In this document: positions 1-8,414 of the stretch, piece after piece
Layout: every line of letters starts with the position of its first letter
Numbering within the stretch: position 1 is the first letter of the stretch
Notes under the pieces: generated by a model
What the model saw: the letters and a program-made list of their open reading frames with translations, nothing else
What the model was told of the DNA's origin: nothing
Database searches by the model: none
Program-made: the position numbers and the translations under genes
DNA from: Vibrio cyclitrophicus
GTDB taxonomy: Bacteria > Pseudomonadota > Gammaproteobacteria > Enterobacterales > Vibrionaceae
Length of the DNA: 64,000 bases
Reading direction: 5' to 3'
Assembly (NCBI RefSeq): GCF_024347435.1
Contig: NZ_AP025481.1
Location: 124,001 to 188,000, forward strand

Positions 1-1
1 G

Positions 2-91
2 GGCGATATTGTTATGGGTTCTGTGGATTTTATGGATTGGCGTTTTTTATTCCAAGGTGAAAGTCACACTCTGAGTTCTTGGTTACAATAA
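2..91 (+). CDS. C-terminal fragment of an unidentified protein (cut by window edge)
   Basis: An open frame enters from the left edge and stops with TAA at 89-91, leaving 29 residues that end in SSWLQ. The fragment carries no motif I recognise. It lies in the same direction as the PTS permease 115 bases downstream, so it could belong to the same sugar-use locus, but that is inference from position only. The frame could also be a chance open stretch, because 29 codons is short. Confidence 0.4.
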   Translation, partial: GDIVMGSVDFMDWRFLFQGESHTLSSWLQ

Positions 92-205
92 TCCAGTTAA
101 TGCACCTTTCGTCCTATATATTGAGTGCCCCCACACCGTTAATCTTTTCATCTTATTAACCTCTTTATCTCATTCATTCAAATTGGTACTCGGACGAGGC
201 AGCAC

Positions 206-2071
206 ATGGATATCACTGACATTATCGAGCCCGAGATTATCTGCTTGGAATTGAAAGCAGACTCAAAACAGGCGGTATTTGAAGAGCTTGTCGAACTGCT
301 CGACCGTGCTGGTAAGCTTTCCAATAAAAGTGAATTCCTTGATGACATTTGGAAGCGTGAGGCCATTGGTAATACGGGCTTTGACGATGGTATCGCCATT
401 CCACACGCGAAAAGTACCGCGGTTGCTAAGCCTGCCGTTGCGGTTGGGATTAGCCGAGCGGGTATTGATTATGGTGCTGATGGTGGTGAACTGTCTGATG
501 TGTTCTTCATGCTCGCTTCGCCTGACAACAATGATGACCATCATATCGAGGTACTGGCTCAGATCTCGACCAAGCTGATTGAAGATAACTTTGTTACAAA
601 ATTAAAGGCGGTTGAGTCGGTCGAGGAAGCTCAAGAGTTGTTTCTCGAAGCTAATTCTGAATCGTTCGATAGTTACGCCTCAAGCCATCATGAAGTTTAC
701 GTCGAACCACTTAGCCCTTGGGCTCAATCTCTTAATCGTCTAAAAGAACACCTGCTGTACGGAACTTCGCACATGATCCCATTCGTGGTCGCGGGCGGTG
801 TCCTGTTATCTTTGTCGGTGATGATGTCGGGTCACGGCGCAGTGCCTGAGAGCGGTGTTCTGGCAGATATCGCGCAGATGGGCATAGCGGGGCTAACCCT
901 GTTTACTGCGGTGCTCGGTGGTTACATCGCGTATTCGATGGCCGACAAACCGGGTTTAGCGCCCGGAATGATTGGTTCTTGGGTCGCGGTCAATCAATAC
1001 AACACCGGCTTTCTTGGGGCGATTGTGGTCGGCTTTTTTGCGGGCTTTGTGGTTAATCTACTTAAGAAGATCAAGCTGCCAGACAGCATGATCTCGCTGA
1101 GCTCTATCTTCATCTATCCGCTTGTCGGCACGTTTGTTACCTGTGGGGCTGTGATGTGGGTGATTGGTGCCCCCATTGCGCAGGTGATGCTTGAGATGAA
1201 CCAAATGCTGACTGGCATGGCAGGCTCAGGAAAAATGGTGCTCGGCAGTATTTTAGGCGCGATGACGGCCTTTGATATGGGCGGCCCGATCAACAAGGTC
1301 GCTACACTGTTTGCTCAAACGCAGGTGAATACTCAGCCATGGTTGATGGGAGGCGTCGGGATAGCAATTTGTACACCGCCACTTGGCATGGCATTGGCGA
1401 CTTTCATATCGCCGAAGAAGTTTAAACGAGACGAACGCGAAGCCGGAAAAGCAGCGGGAATCATGGGAATGATCGGCATCAGTGAAGGTGCGATTCCCTT
1501 TGCAGCCGCCGACCCTGCTCGTGTTCTGCCTGCTGTCGTGGCTGGTGGTATTGTCGGTAATGTGGTTGGCTTTATGTTTCATGTGGTTAACCATGCGCCA
1601 TGGGGTGGTTGGATTGTGCTGCCTGTGGTAGATGGCAAGATTGGCTACATCATTGGCACACTCGCGGGAGCACTAACAACAGCTTTAATTGTGATACTGC
1701 TGAAAAAGAATGTGGTCGAAGGTGAGGCTCACTCTAACCAGTTTGCGGGTGGTTCGGTGACAGAAGAAGGGCAAGCGGATGTACTTGCGATCACGTCTTG
1801 TCCATCTGGTGTTGCCCACACTTTCCTAGCGGCTAAGTCTTTGGAAAAGGCGGCGCATCATCTTGGGGTTCGGATTAAAGTCGAAACACAAGGTGCCAAC
1901 GGGATAGGTAATCGCATTACACAAAAAGACATTGAAAGGGCAAGGTTGGTGATCTTCGCTCACGATGTGGCGATTAAGGAAGTCGAGCGCTTTGCGAATG
2001 TCAAAACGTTAGATGTCAGCACCAAAGAGGCGATGCTTAATGCGCAGGCGTTGATCATGAGAAAGGTGTAA
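206..2071 (+). CDS. Fructose-type PTS permease, EIIA-EIIC-EIIB fusion
   Basis: Membrane phosphotransferase that imports and phosphorylates a sugar of the fructose/mannitol class using phosphate passed from HPr. Residues about 1-150 form an EIIA type-2 domain with the phospho-histidine in GIAIPHA (His67). Residues about 180-505 form the multi-membrane EIIC channel. Residues about 520-621 form EIIB with the phospho-cysteine in SCPSGVAHT (Cys532). The IIA-IIC-IIB order differs from the IIA-IIB-IIC order of the classic fused fructose and mannosylglycerate permeases. No fructose-1-phosphate kinase gene follows, so fructose itself is not certain; mannosylglycerate or another hexose is possible. The ATG at 206 fits the EIIA start, with a GAGG-like sequence upstream. 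A hairpin terminator follows. Confidence 0.88.
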   Translation: MDITDIIEPEIICLELKADSKQAVFEELVELLDRAGKLSNKSEFLDDIWKREAIGNTGFDDGIAIPHAKSTAVAKPAVAVGISRAGIDYGADGGELSDVFFMLASPDNNDDHHIEVLAQISTKLIEDNFVTKLKAVESVEEAQELFLEANSESFDSYASSHHEVYVEPLSPWAQSLNRLKEHLLYGTSHMIPFVVAGGVLLSLSVMMSGHGAVPESGVLADIAQMGIAGLTLFTAVLGGYIAYSMADKPGLAPGMIGSWVAVNQYNTGFLGAIVVGFFAGFVVNLLKKIKLPDSMISLSSIFIYPLVGTFVTCGAVMWVIGAPIAQVMLEMNQMLTGMAGSGKMVLGSILGAMTAFDMGGPINKVATLFAQTQVNTQPWLMGGVGIAICTPPLGMALATFISPKKFKRDEREAGKAAGIMGMIGISEGAIPFAAADPARVLPAVVAGGIVGNVVGFMFHVVNHAPWGGWIVLPVVDGKIGYIIGTLAGALTTALIVILLKKNVVEGEAHSNQFAGGSVTEEGQADVLAITSCPSGVAHTFLAAKSLEKAAHHLGVRIKVETQGANGIGNRITQKDIERARLVIFAHDVAIKEVERFANVKTLDVSTKEAMLNAQALIMRKV

Positions 2072-2104
2072 TCCTTAGACCGCACAGTTTATCGGCTCCA
2101 AACT

Positions 2105-2152
2105 AAAAAGACTCCGCTCTAGACCTGTTAAGGTGAAAGTGGAGTCTTTTTG
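2105..2152. terminator. Hairpin terminator after PTS gene, probably bidirectional
   Basis: AAAAAGACTCC and GGAGTCTTTTT form the arms of a stem with one mismatch near the loop. An A-run on one side and a T-run on the other would serve both the PTS gene (+) and the TetR gene (-). Confidence 0.75.
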
Positions 2153-2180
2153 TATTGTGCTCAATCTAACAGGTCAGACG

Positions 2181-2765
2181 CTAAAAAGGGTGGTATTTAA
2201 ATACGTCTTCAACCATTGAATTGAGTAAATCGATATCGTCACAGGTTTTTGCGTAGGTACGCAAGCCGGCGATTTGAACCTGAACATGTCGAGCAAGTTG
2301 AGCCGGTTCTCGCTCTTTGCTTATCTCACCTAGCTCTTGTGCTTCCGCAATCACTTTAGCAAATTCACCTTCCATGATCTTTAGTGATTTCTTTGCTTCT
2401 TCCAATAATTCTGAATGTTCATCAGTGAGTTCAGCAACCGTTTTTGCCAGCATACACATGCCGTTAGGTGAACTCTGTTTAGACTCGACAACAACGCGTC
2501 TTACAAAGTTTTCGAGTGCTTGAATGGGCGAGTCAGTTTCATTGCGAAAGCGGTTCAGATTGAGGATGCCAAGTTCGGTATAGCGAGCAAGAGTTTCCTT
2601 AAACAGTCCTTCTTTGCTGCCAAAAGTCGCGTAGATGCTTCCCGGGCGCATATCAATCACGTCCTGTAGGTTACGCATAGATGTTGCGTGAAAGCCTTTT
2701 TCCCAATACAGGTTAGTTGCTTTGTCTACTACATCTTGTCTATCGAACTTTGCCGTTTTAGCCAT
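2181..2765 (-). CDS. TetR/AcrR family repressor
   Basis: A 194-residue one-component DNA-binding repressor. Residues about 8-55 form the TetR helix-turn-helix (FHATSMRNLQDVIDM then GSIYATFGSK). The rest is an all-helical ligand domain. A cysteine in GMCMLAKT lies where some electrophile-sensing members of the family (NemR, for example) carry a reactive cysteine, so sensing of a reactive small molecule is possible but not shown. A perfect 12-bp palindrome lies in its own promoter, and the same palindrome controls the AhpD-like gene at 12547, which makes that gene a likely target. The start ATG at 2765 fits the normal family N-terminus. Confidence 0.88.
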   Translation of the reverse strand: MAKTAKFDRQDVVDKATNLYWEKGFHATSMRNLQDVIDMRPGSIYATFGSKEGLFKETLARYTELGILNLNRFRNETDSPIQALENFVRRVVVESKQSSPNGMCMLAKTVAELTDEHSELLEEAKKSLKIMEGEFAKVIAEAQELGEISKEREPAQLARHVQVQIAGLRTYAKTCDDIDLLNSMVEDVFKYHPF

Positions 2766-2800
2766 AACATCTACTTCATTAAACTGAACACATACTCAAT

Positions 2801-2829
2801 ATTTTATGCTGAACGATCGTTCTAGTAAA
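2801..2829 (-). promoter_or_regulatory. Promoter and operator of the TetR gene
   Basis: Reading the minus strand: TTTACT (-35, 2829-2824), a 17-base spacer, TAAAAT (-10, 2806-2801). The palindrome GAACGATCGTTC (2811-2822) fills the spacer, so a bound repressor would block polymerase. The same 12 bases occur at 12439-12450. Confidence 0.7.
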
Positions 2830-2918
2830 GCCACACCAGTAAGAAAACAGGCTGCTTAGTCTAGTTATTTGCTAAATGATTGAAACAAAATGGCTAGTGT
2901 GTAACTGCAGGCTGCAAT

Positions 2919-3092
2919 TTATGCGTCAACAACTTCTACGGTTTTATGTTGCGCACCGTAATAGGTGCCTTCATCAATGGTATACATTAAAATTTCATCG
3001 CATTCTGGGCAGTTGAATTCTTCGTTGGGTTCAATTGCTGCCTCTTCTACCCATTCCCATCCAATGTTTTGTTCGCAAGCAGGACAATCCAT
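2919..3092 (-). CDS. Small CxxC...CxxC zinc-ribbon-like protein (57 aa)
   Basis: A 57-residue open frame starts at an ATG (3092-3090), preceded by GAGG at good spacing. It carries two cysteine pairs, CPAC (residues 3-6) and CPEC (residues 28-31), which would bind one zinc as a small ribbon. The remainder is acidic, with a tail ending in EVVDA. It is a short cytoplasmic protein of unknown role; such ribbons often contact nucleic acid or partner proteins. The gene stands alone between the TetR gene and the chemoreceptor. Intact frame, ribosome site and spaced cysteines argue that it is real. Confidence 0.75.
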   Translation of the reverse strand: MDCPACEQNIGWEWVEEAAIEPNEEFNCPECDEILMYTIDEGTYYGAQHKTVEVVDA

Positions 3093-3492
3093 AAAAAACC
3101 TCTAATTATGCATCTACGTTAATTTTACGAGCTCGGCATTATACATAGTTGATGTTGAATATATAGACGGTCGTGAGGACATAGCTTGATAAGGCTTGTA
3201 CAGTTAGTGTGGTCTACCACTTTGTGGTTATGTAAAATCTGTCAATTTTCAGTCACTTGCGCCGGAAAAATGTTGAAGATCGTATTTGTTTTCCGCTTAA
3301 GTTGCATAGCTAACAGTTTTATAAACAAGTCAATGAGTTCTACAAGGTTAAGTGTTAGGTTTATCGATTGCCGCCGATAGGGAATGGTAATTACTAAAAC
3401 TGAATAATTATATGATCTCAACAAGGGCACATGATATATAAGTGTGTCTAATTACAACCAGAAAGAGATTTGTTAGCTGCTAGGGAATAAAA
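3093..3492. other. 400-base intergenic region upstream of chemoreceptor
   Basis: This AT-rich stretch separates the divergent zinc-ribbon and chemoreceptor genes. A GCCGATAG at 3374-3381 resembles the -10 element of flagellar sigma-28 promoters, but no good TAAA box sits at the matching -35 distance. Short open frames here lack ribosome sites and motifs. Confidence 0.4.
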
Positions 3493-5472
3493 ATGAAATT
3501 AACCGATATGTCTTTTAAGCAAAAAATCATCGCTTTGCTTATTTTGCCGATCTTAGGCTTTCTATGGCTTAGTGTTTCTGCGATATCAAAAGGCGTAGAG
3601 ACCACCAGTGAAATGTCATCATTAAACCAACTGACGCGTTTGTCGGTTGTATACAGTGAATTAGTGCACGAGTTACAGAAAGAGCGTGGAATGACTGCCG
3701 GTTTTATCGGCTCACAGGGTACTCAGTTTGTCAGTGAACTACGTTCACAAAGAGCAAGTGCGGATACTCGACGTGACCAGAGAAGCGAATATTGGCAGTC
3801 GGCTGATATCGATTTACCGCAAATCACAAAGTTGAATACAGAAATCAGCCGAAGCCTCAATCAGATCACTTCTATTCGTAATCGAGTCGACTCTCAATCT
3901 ATCCCACTTTCTGAGGCTCTAGGTTACTACACTCAACTTAACGCAAAGTTATTGAGCGTATCGGCATTGATTGCAGAGTTGAGTTCGGATGCCACCATTA
4001 CTACAGAAACCATCGCTTACTACAACTTCTTGCAAGGCAAAGAGCGTGCTGGTATTGAACGTGCTGTACTCAATAATACCTTCTCTAAAAATGAGTTTGG
4101 CCCGGGTATGCTTGTGAGGTTTATCTCTTTAATGACTGAGCAAAATACCTATTTCTCTAACTTTAAAGTGCTGAGCACCCCAAGCAATGTGAGTTTTTTT
4201 GAGCAACAATTGAATGATCGATCTGTCGCAGAAGTTGAAAAACTTCGACAGCTTGCACAATCGAAAATGAGTGGTTTTGATGTTGACCCTGTTTACTGGT
4301 TTGCACAATCAACGGCGCGTATTGTTCAGTTGAAGAAAACAGAGAACCAGTTAGCTGATTCACTGATCGCACTCACGGAACAAAAAACGACAGAAGCGCA
4401 GACTGCCATGATGGCGAGTATCGCGATGTTTGTTGTGATTACTTTGTTTGCAACTTTTGTTAGCTTCAAGGCTATAACCGATCTAACCACACGAGTGAAA
4501 GACCTTACTTTAGTGCTTTCAAAAGTTCGTGATGATAATGATTTGACAGTTCGTGCGACTTACGTAGGTAGCAGCGAGCTTGGCCAGATATCTTTATCGC
4601 TTAACGAAACTTTAGAGAAGTTCTCGCAGGTGATCGACAACTTGTCTCAATCGAGCTTAACACTCGCTTCGGCAGCAGAAGAGACGGCGCAAACTTGCCA
4701 ATACAACTCCAATACCTTGGTTGAGCAACAAAACCAAATTGGGCTGATTGCAACGGCAACTGAGGAGCTTTCGGCAACCGTGAATGAAGTCGCGGCTAAA
4801 ACGCAGCAAACGGCGACTTCGGCGAAAATGGTGGATCAACAGTCACAAGAGGGCTTGAGCACGGTCCAACACTCTTATGAATCGATTGAAATCTTAGCGT
4901 CTGAGATTAACGGCTTAGCTGAGAAAATTACTCATCTACACGAAAGCAGTAATAATATTAATAGCGTGATCGATGTGATTAAGTCGGTTGCTGATCAAAC
5001 AAACTTGTTGGCGCTAAACGCTGCGATCGAAGCGGCTCGTGCTGGTGAACAAGGTCGTGGTTTCGCTGTTGTAGCTGATGAAGTCCGTACATTGGCTCAA
5101 CGCACTCAAGAGTCGACGTTGGAAATTGAAGGCTTCATTAGTTCGCTACAGTCTGATGTACAAACAGCGTTCAATGTGATTGATAACAGTAAAAAAATGT
5201 CATCAAGAGCGGTTGAAGATTCGCGAGACGTAGAACAAACGCTACAAGATATTTCTGGTGCTGTGAGCGAGATATTCAGTATGACAGAGCAGATTGCAAC
5301 GGCAACAGAAGAGCAAGCGGTAGTGACACAAGACATTGCTCAGAACGTAGTGGCGGTAGAGCAGAAGTCGACAGAATCTACGACGGGCGCGACTCAAATT
5401 GCGGCGACAGCGAAAGAACAAGCAGAATTGGCAACATCACTAAAAGAACTCTCGAATACGTTTAAGAGTTAA
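3493..5472 (+). CDS. Methyl-accepting chemotaxis protein with NIT sensor domain
   Basis: Transmembrane chemoreceptor of 659 residues. A first membrane helix lies at about 11-32. A periplasmic all-helical region follows whose opening ([15 protein letters not shown]) matches the NIT (nitrate/nitrite-sensing type) fold. The second membrane helix is at about 306-326, then a HAMP domain to about 385. The long cytoplasmic coiled coil has the conserved signalling tip ([20 protein letters not shown]). It would pass ligand state to CheW/CheA. NIT receptors are linked to nitrate or nitrite in some species, but the ligand here is unknown. The start ATG at 3493 directly precedes the basic N-terminus typical of the family. 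A terminator follows. Confidence 0.92.
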   Translation: MKLTDMSFKQKIIALLILPILGFLWLSVSAISKGVETTSEMSSLNQLTRLSVVYSELVHELQKERGMTAGFIGSQGTQFVSELRSQRASADTRRDQRSEYWQSADIDLPQITKLNTEISRSLNQITSIRNRVDSQSIPLSEALGYYTQLNAKLLSVSALIAELSSDATITTETIAYYNFLQGKERAGIERAVLNNTFSKNEFGPGMLVRFISLMTEQNTYFSNFKVLSTPSNVSFFEQQLNDRSVAEVEKLRQLAQSKMSGFDVDPVYWFAQSTARIVQLKKTENQLADSLIALTEQKTTEAQTAMMASIAMFVVITLFATFVSFKAITDLTTRVKDLTLVLSKVRDDNDLTVRATYVGSSELGQISLSLNETLEKFSQVIDNLSQSSLTLASAAEETAQTCQYNSNTLVEQQNQIGLIATATEELSATVNEVAAKTQQTATSAKMVDQQSQEGLSTVQHSYESIEILASEINGLAEKITHLHESSNNINSVIDVIKSVADQTNLLALNAAIEAARAGEQGRGFAVVADEVRTLAQRTQESTLEIEGFISSLQSDVQTAFNVIDNSKKMSSRAVEDSRDVEQTLQDISGAVSEIFSMTEQIATATEEQAVVTQDIAQNVVAVEQKSTESTTGATQIAATAKEQAELATSLKELSNTFKS

Positions 5473-5532
5473 TTTTTCCGAGATCATGGCTAATGGCTTA
5501 AAGTTAAGAGTTAAGAGCTATCTTACATAACG

Positions 5533-5562
5533 AAATGTCCCGCTTAGTGCGGGGCATTTTTT
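5533..5562 (+). terminator. Rho-independent terminator after chemoreceptor
   Basis: AAATGTCCCGC and GCGGGGCATTT form an 11-bp stem with one mismatch around TTAGT, followed by a T-run. Confidence 0.8.
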
Positions 5563-5604
5563 AGGGTTGAAGCGGCTAAGACTGCGCTTTATAAAAACGA
5601 CAAG

Positions 5605-6378
5605 TTAAAGCTCAAACAATACGTCAGTACGAATAATGTATTTAGTCCCAGAAAGTATTGGTGCTGAGCCGTGTATACAATGGGCAGGGTGAGTACCGTG
5701 AGGAAAACATAGGACACTACCACTAGGTGTTTTAACCGATTCTATATCCGCATTCTCATGCCTTTGACGACGAGCAGGCTTACTCGGGTCGTCACGGTTA
5801 ACCATGAATTGGGTTTCACCACCGACGAAATCATCACTCAATAGAAGCAAGAAAGTATACATGCTCCAACGGTCGCCAAAAGAGTCATCGATCAGTTCTC
5901 CATCGACAACTTGACTACCGGGCCAAGAGCCATCGGTGTGCATTTTAAAGAAATCCCCTTCATCGTAGCGATAAAATCGAAAACGACCGTTGATTCCAAG
6001 TGGTTTCACACCAGCAAAATGGTCGTACTTATCAACGAAATGATCTTTGCATCGGTTCCAGATGATTTCGAGTGTTTTAGGATCGGCGATCAGGTTGAGG
6101 TTTCGGTTATGGCGTATTTCTCTTGGCAATGAAACTGCGGCATCTTCTGTGAAACCAAGTTGGTTCGCTTCATCAAGTATCCGCTTAACCTCTTCAGGAA
6201 GAAGTACATCTCTTAGCTGGAAAGCTCCAGGTACATTGTTTACTTCAATGCGTGATACTGCGCTGACGCTGTTATTAAGTGAAAATGGATTAGCCGATTT
6301 TGGTGCCCAGACTGGTAGGTCACTGCACTGAGTGCCTGCTTCTCGTCTAACAACGTAGAATTTCTGTTCGTTATTCAT
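5605..6378 (-). CDS. 2-oxoglutarate/Fe(II)-dependent oxygenase, prolyl-hydroxylase-like
   Basis: A 257-residue cytoplasmic enzyme expected to hydroxylate a substrate using oxygen, Fe(II) and 2-oxoglutarate. The iron triad is visible: the HxD pair in FKMHTDG (His147, Asp149) and a distal His236 in HCIHGSAP. Arg250 in YIIRTDVLF sits where the 2-oxoglutarate carboxylate is bound. The arrangement is that of the prolyl 4-hydroxylase/SM-20 branch. The substrate cannot be read from sequence. It begins 9 bases after the aldehyde dehydrogenase stop, with an AAGGA ribosome site, so the two are almost surely co-transcribed. Confidence 0.82.
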   Translation of the reverse strand: MNNEQKFYVVRREAGTQCSDLPVWAPKSANPFSLNNSVSAVSRIEVNNVPGAFQLRDVLLPEEVKRILDEANQLGFTEDAAVSLPREIRHNRNLNLIADPKTLEIIWNRCKDHFVDKYDHFAGVKPLGINGRFRFYRYDEGDFFKMHTDGSWPGSQVVDGELIDDSFGDRWSMYTFLLLLSDDFVGGETQFMVNRDDPSKPARRQRHENADIESVKTPSGSVLCFPHGTHPAHCIHGSAPILSGTKYIIRTDVLFEL

Positions 6379-6387
6379 TATGAATCC

Positions 6388-7728
6388 TTATTTTGAAACT
6401 ACTTTCACTTGAGCAAATTGACGATGACCATCTACTGAACCGTGGTAGCCAAGGCCACTCTGTTTCGCACCAACCCAGGGAGCGTCACCACTACCGCCCT
6501 GACCTTGATTGATGCCAACCATGCCAGCGTCAAGTTCATCAGCAACCTCGTTGGCACCTTGGTTGCCGAATACCACAGCTCCCAATCCATACTCGCTGGC
6601 ATTAGCACGTTCGATTGCATCATCAATATTGGAGTAGCGAGTGATAGCGACCACTGGTCCAAAAGTCTCTTCTGTTTCTAACTTCATTTCAGGAGTCATT
6701 CCAGTGATAACAGTAGGACGGATATAACGATCTGGTTGTTCAATCCCGCCTAGAAGGAAAGTTGCCCCTTTTTGTTGTGCGTCTTTTAATTGTTCAACGA
6801 TTTTTCCATGCTGCGTGGCATTGATGATCGGTCCTATGTTTACGTTAGGCATATCCCACGGGCCAATCTGGTACATGTTGGCGATCTCGGTGACACGTTG
6901 TTCAAATTTTTCAGCGATACGATCATCAACATAGATACGTTCAATCGAAGTACACATTTGTCCTGAGTTCTCAAAGCTGCCTGCGACGGCAAAGCGAGCT
7001 GCTTGTTCTAGGTTGGCATCACGCATCACTATCATTGGGTCTTTGCCACCTAGCTCCATGACCAAGCGTTTTACCTTGCTCGCTGCGCGTCGCATGATGT
7101 CTTGGCCTGTTGCTTTTGAGCCAGTGAACGCGATCATTTGGATGTCGCCTTCGACTAATGCCTCACCAGTTTCTCGGTCGCCATGCAAAATTGTTAATAC
7201 GCCTTCGGGTAGGTGTTTTTGCAGCTCACCAAAGAATGCTTCAGCGATGAGAGGCGTTTCTTCTGAAGGTTTTAGAATCACGCTATTGCCCGCGACCAGT
7301 GCTGGCACAATGAGGTTGTTTGCCATCATCACAGGGTAGTTCCAAGGAGATATAACTCCGACAACACCTAGTGGGCGGTATTGAAGCTCTGTTGACCCTG
7401 ACAATTTGCGAGTGTTGAGCGCGCGGTGTGCTTCTTCTGCATAATGCTGCCCCATGTAAATTGCGCCTGTTGCTTCACCAGTGGCGCGTCGGATATCTTT
7501 ACCCATTTCGCGAGCAAGTAGTTCTGAGAGGGAATCTGCATACTGATCAAGGTGTTGGTAAGCTCTAATAATGGTTCGCACGCGCTCATTTATCGGGAGT
7601 TTTTTCCATACCTTTTGTGCTGACTTTGACTGGCGGATCGTTTGAACGACTTCATCTCTAGAGGCGTTATTGACTTCACCAAGCAGTTCTCCATTACTAG
7701 GATTAAAAGATTGAATAGACTTGCTCAT
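6388..7728 (-). CDS. NAD(P)-dependent aldehyde dehydrogenase (semialdehyde type)
   Basis: Oxidises an aldehyde to the carboxylic acid with NAD or NADP. The family marks are present: the PWNYPVMM substrate-channel motif, the base glutamate in VMELGGKDP, and the nucleophile cysteine in NSGQMCTS. At about 446 residues it resembles the succinate-semialdehyde dehydrogenase group, but aldehyde preference is not certain. The frame could begin at a TTG nine bases upstream, but GGAG sits nine bases before the ATG at 7728 and touches that TTG, so ATG is chosen. It lies between an ArsR regulator gene and the 2OG oxygenase gene, with an ArsR-type operator array just upstream. Confidence 0.88.
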   Translation of the reverse strand: MSKSIQSFNPSNGELLGEVNNASRDEVVQTIRQSKSAQKVWKKLPINERVRTIIRAYQHLDQYADSLSELLAREMGKDIRRATGEATGAIYMGQHYAEEAHRALNTRKLSGSTELQYRPLGVVGVISPWNYPVMMANNLIVPALVAGNSVILKPSEETPLIAEAFFGELQKHLPEGVLTILHGDRETGEALVEGDIQMIAFTGSKATGQDIMRRAASKVKRLVMELGGKDPMIVMRDANLEQAARFAVAGSFENSGQMCTSIERIYVDDRIAEKFEQRVTEIANMYQIGPWDMPNVNIGPIINATQHGKIVEQLKDAQQKGATFLLGGIEQPDRYIRPTVITGMTPEMKLETEETFGPVVAITRYSNIDDAIERANASEYGLGAVVFGNQGANEVADELDAGMVGINQGQGGSGDAPWVGAKQSGLGYHGSVDGHRQFAQVKVVSK

Positions 7729-7776
7729 GTTTACCAACTCCGTTTAATTTTTCGTATATTTTTTCTATTTAATTAC

Positions 7777-7815
7777 ATATCTACATAGCTAGATATTGAG
7801 AAATTTCGATATCTA
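7777..7815. promoter_or_regulatory. Operator array upstream of the aldehyde dehydrogenase
   Basis: Three copies of one 7-base half-site lie in alternating orientation: ATATCTA (7777-7783), TAGATAT (7790-7796) and ATATCTA (7809-7815). They form two inverted repeats, with 6- and 12-base spacers. The related sequence GATATCG...CGATATC covers the regulator's own promoter, so the ArsR protein at 8191 is the likely binder. Confidence 0.6.
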
Positions 7816-7882
7816 ATCTTCTAAAAATAGACAAGATTAAAATGGGCGGCGTTATCCACCCAGTCTGTTTTGATTCTGCTTG

Positions 7883-8191
7883 TTAGAGTGAGTTAGATAA
7901 CTCTTTTAAAAACTTCTCGATGTATTCGTCATTACGCTTGTAGTACGTCCACGAGCCAATGCGTTTTGAAGTAACCAGCTTTGCACGTTGCAAGTTAGAA
8001 AGATAAGACGAGACGGTCGATTGGGATAAGCCACTTTTCTCTTGAATAATGCTGACACATACCCCTTCAACGTCGGTATCAACGAGTTGTTTCTCTAGGT
8101 TAAAGTGCTCATGCGGTGACTTTAGCCAGTGTAGAATATCCCTTCGTACTGGGTTGTTGATTGACTTTAAAACTTCATTCATATCTGACAT
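7883..8191 (-). CDS. ArsR-family winged-helix regulator
   Basis: About 102 residues with the ArsR/SmtB helix-turn-helix (SGLSQSTVSSYLSNLQ) and a wing ending in YYKRN. The classic CxCxxC metal site is absent, so it probably senses something other than arsenite or cadmium. The open frame extends to a TTG at 8251, but the -35 and -10 elements (8251-8223) fall inside that extension. Translation must therefore start downstream, at ATG 8191 or 8182. It precedes the aldehyde dehydrogenase and 2OG oxygenase genes in the same direction and should control them and itself. Confidence 0.82.
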   Translation of the reverse strand: MSDMNEVLKSINNPVRRDILHWLKSPHEHFNLEKQLVDTDVEGVCVSIIQEKSGLSQSTVSSYLSNLQRAKLVTSKRIGSWTYYKRNDEYIEKFLKELSNSL

Positions 8192-8222
8192 GGCGTTTGG
8201 CTGCTGTTTTCGACTAACGTGA

Positions 8223-8264
8223 AATATACTCTTTAAAGTAAGATATCGCAATATCTCGATATCC
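8223..8264 (-). promoter_or_regulatory. Autoregulated promoter of the ArsR-family gene
   Basis: On the minus strand TTGCGA (8251-8246), a 17-base spacer and TATATT (8228-8223) make a strong sigma-70 promoter. The inverted repeat GATATCG-N8-CGATATC (8243-8264) overlaps the -35 box, as expected of a repressor site. Confidence 0.65.
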
Positions 8265-8288
8265 TGCTTTCTCTACATTGAGGTAAGA

Positions 8289-8384
8289 ATGGCATTCATG
8301 TTTATCGTCGGCGTGTTGATTTCCTTAGTTAAGCTCTATTTCTCGTTCTATGTTCAAGACTTTTTGGTACCGACTGTCGTTTAA
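8289..8384 (+). CDS. Possible 31-residue membrane peptide
   Basis: An ATG at 8289 follows GAGGTAA at good spacing. The 31 codons encode a strongly hydrophobic segment (FMFIVGVLISLV) that would span the membrane once, with a polar tail. The stop at 8382-8384 falls in the loop of a 9-bp inverted repeat (8368-8376/8389-8397) that could end the transcript. It faces away from the ArsR gene and towards the permease gene on the other strand. I do not recognise it; a chance frame is quite possible at this length. Confidence 0.35.
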   Translation: MAFMFIVGVLISLVKLYFSFYVQDFLVPTVV

Positions 8385-8414
8385 ATGGCAGTCGGTATGT
8401 CATTCGTTTGGGGG

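Noticed and set aside
3186..3380. 64-codon frame before the chemoreceptor
   Set aside because: No ribosome site, no recognisable motif, and it covers the expected promoter region.
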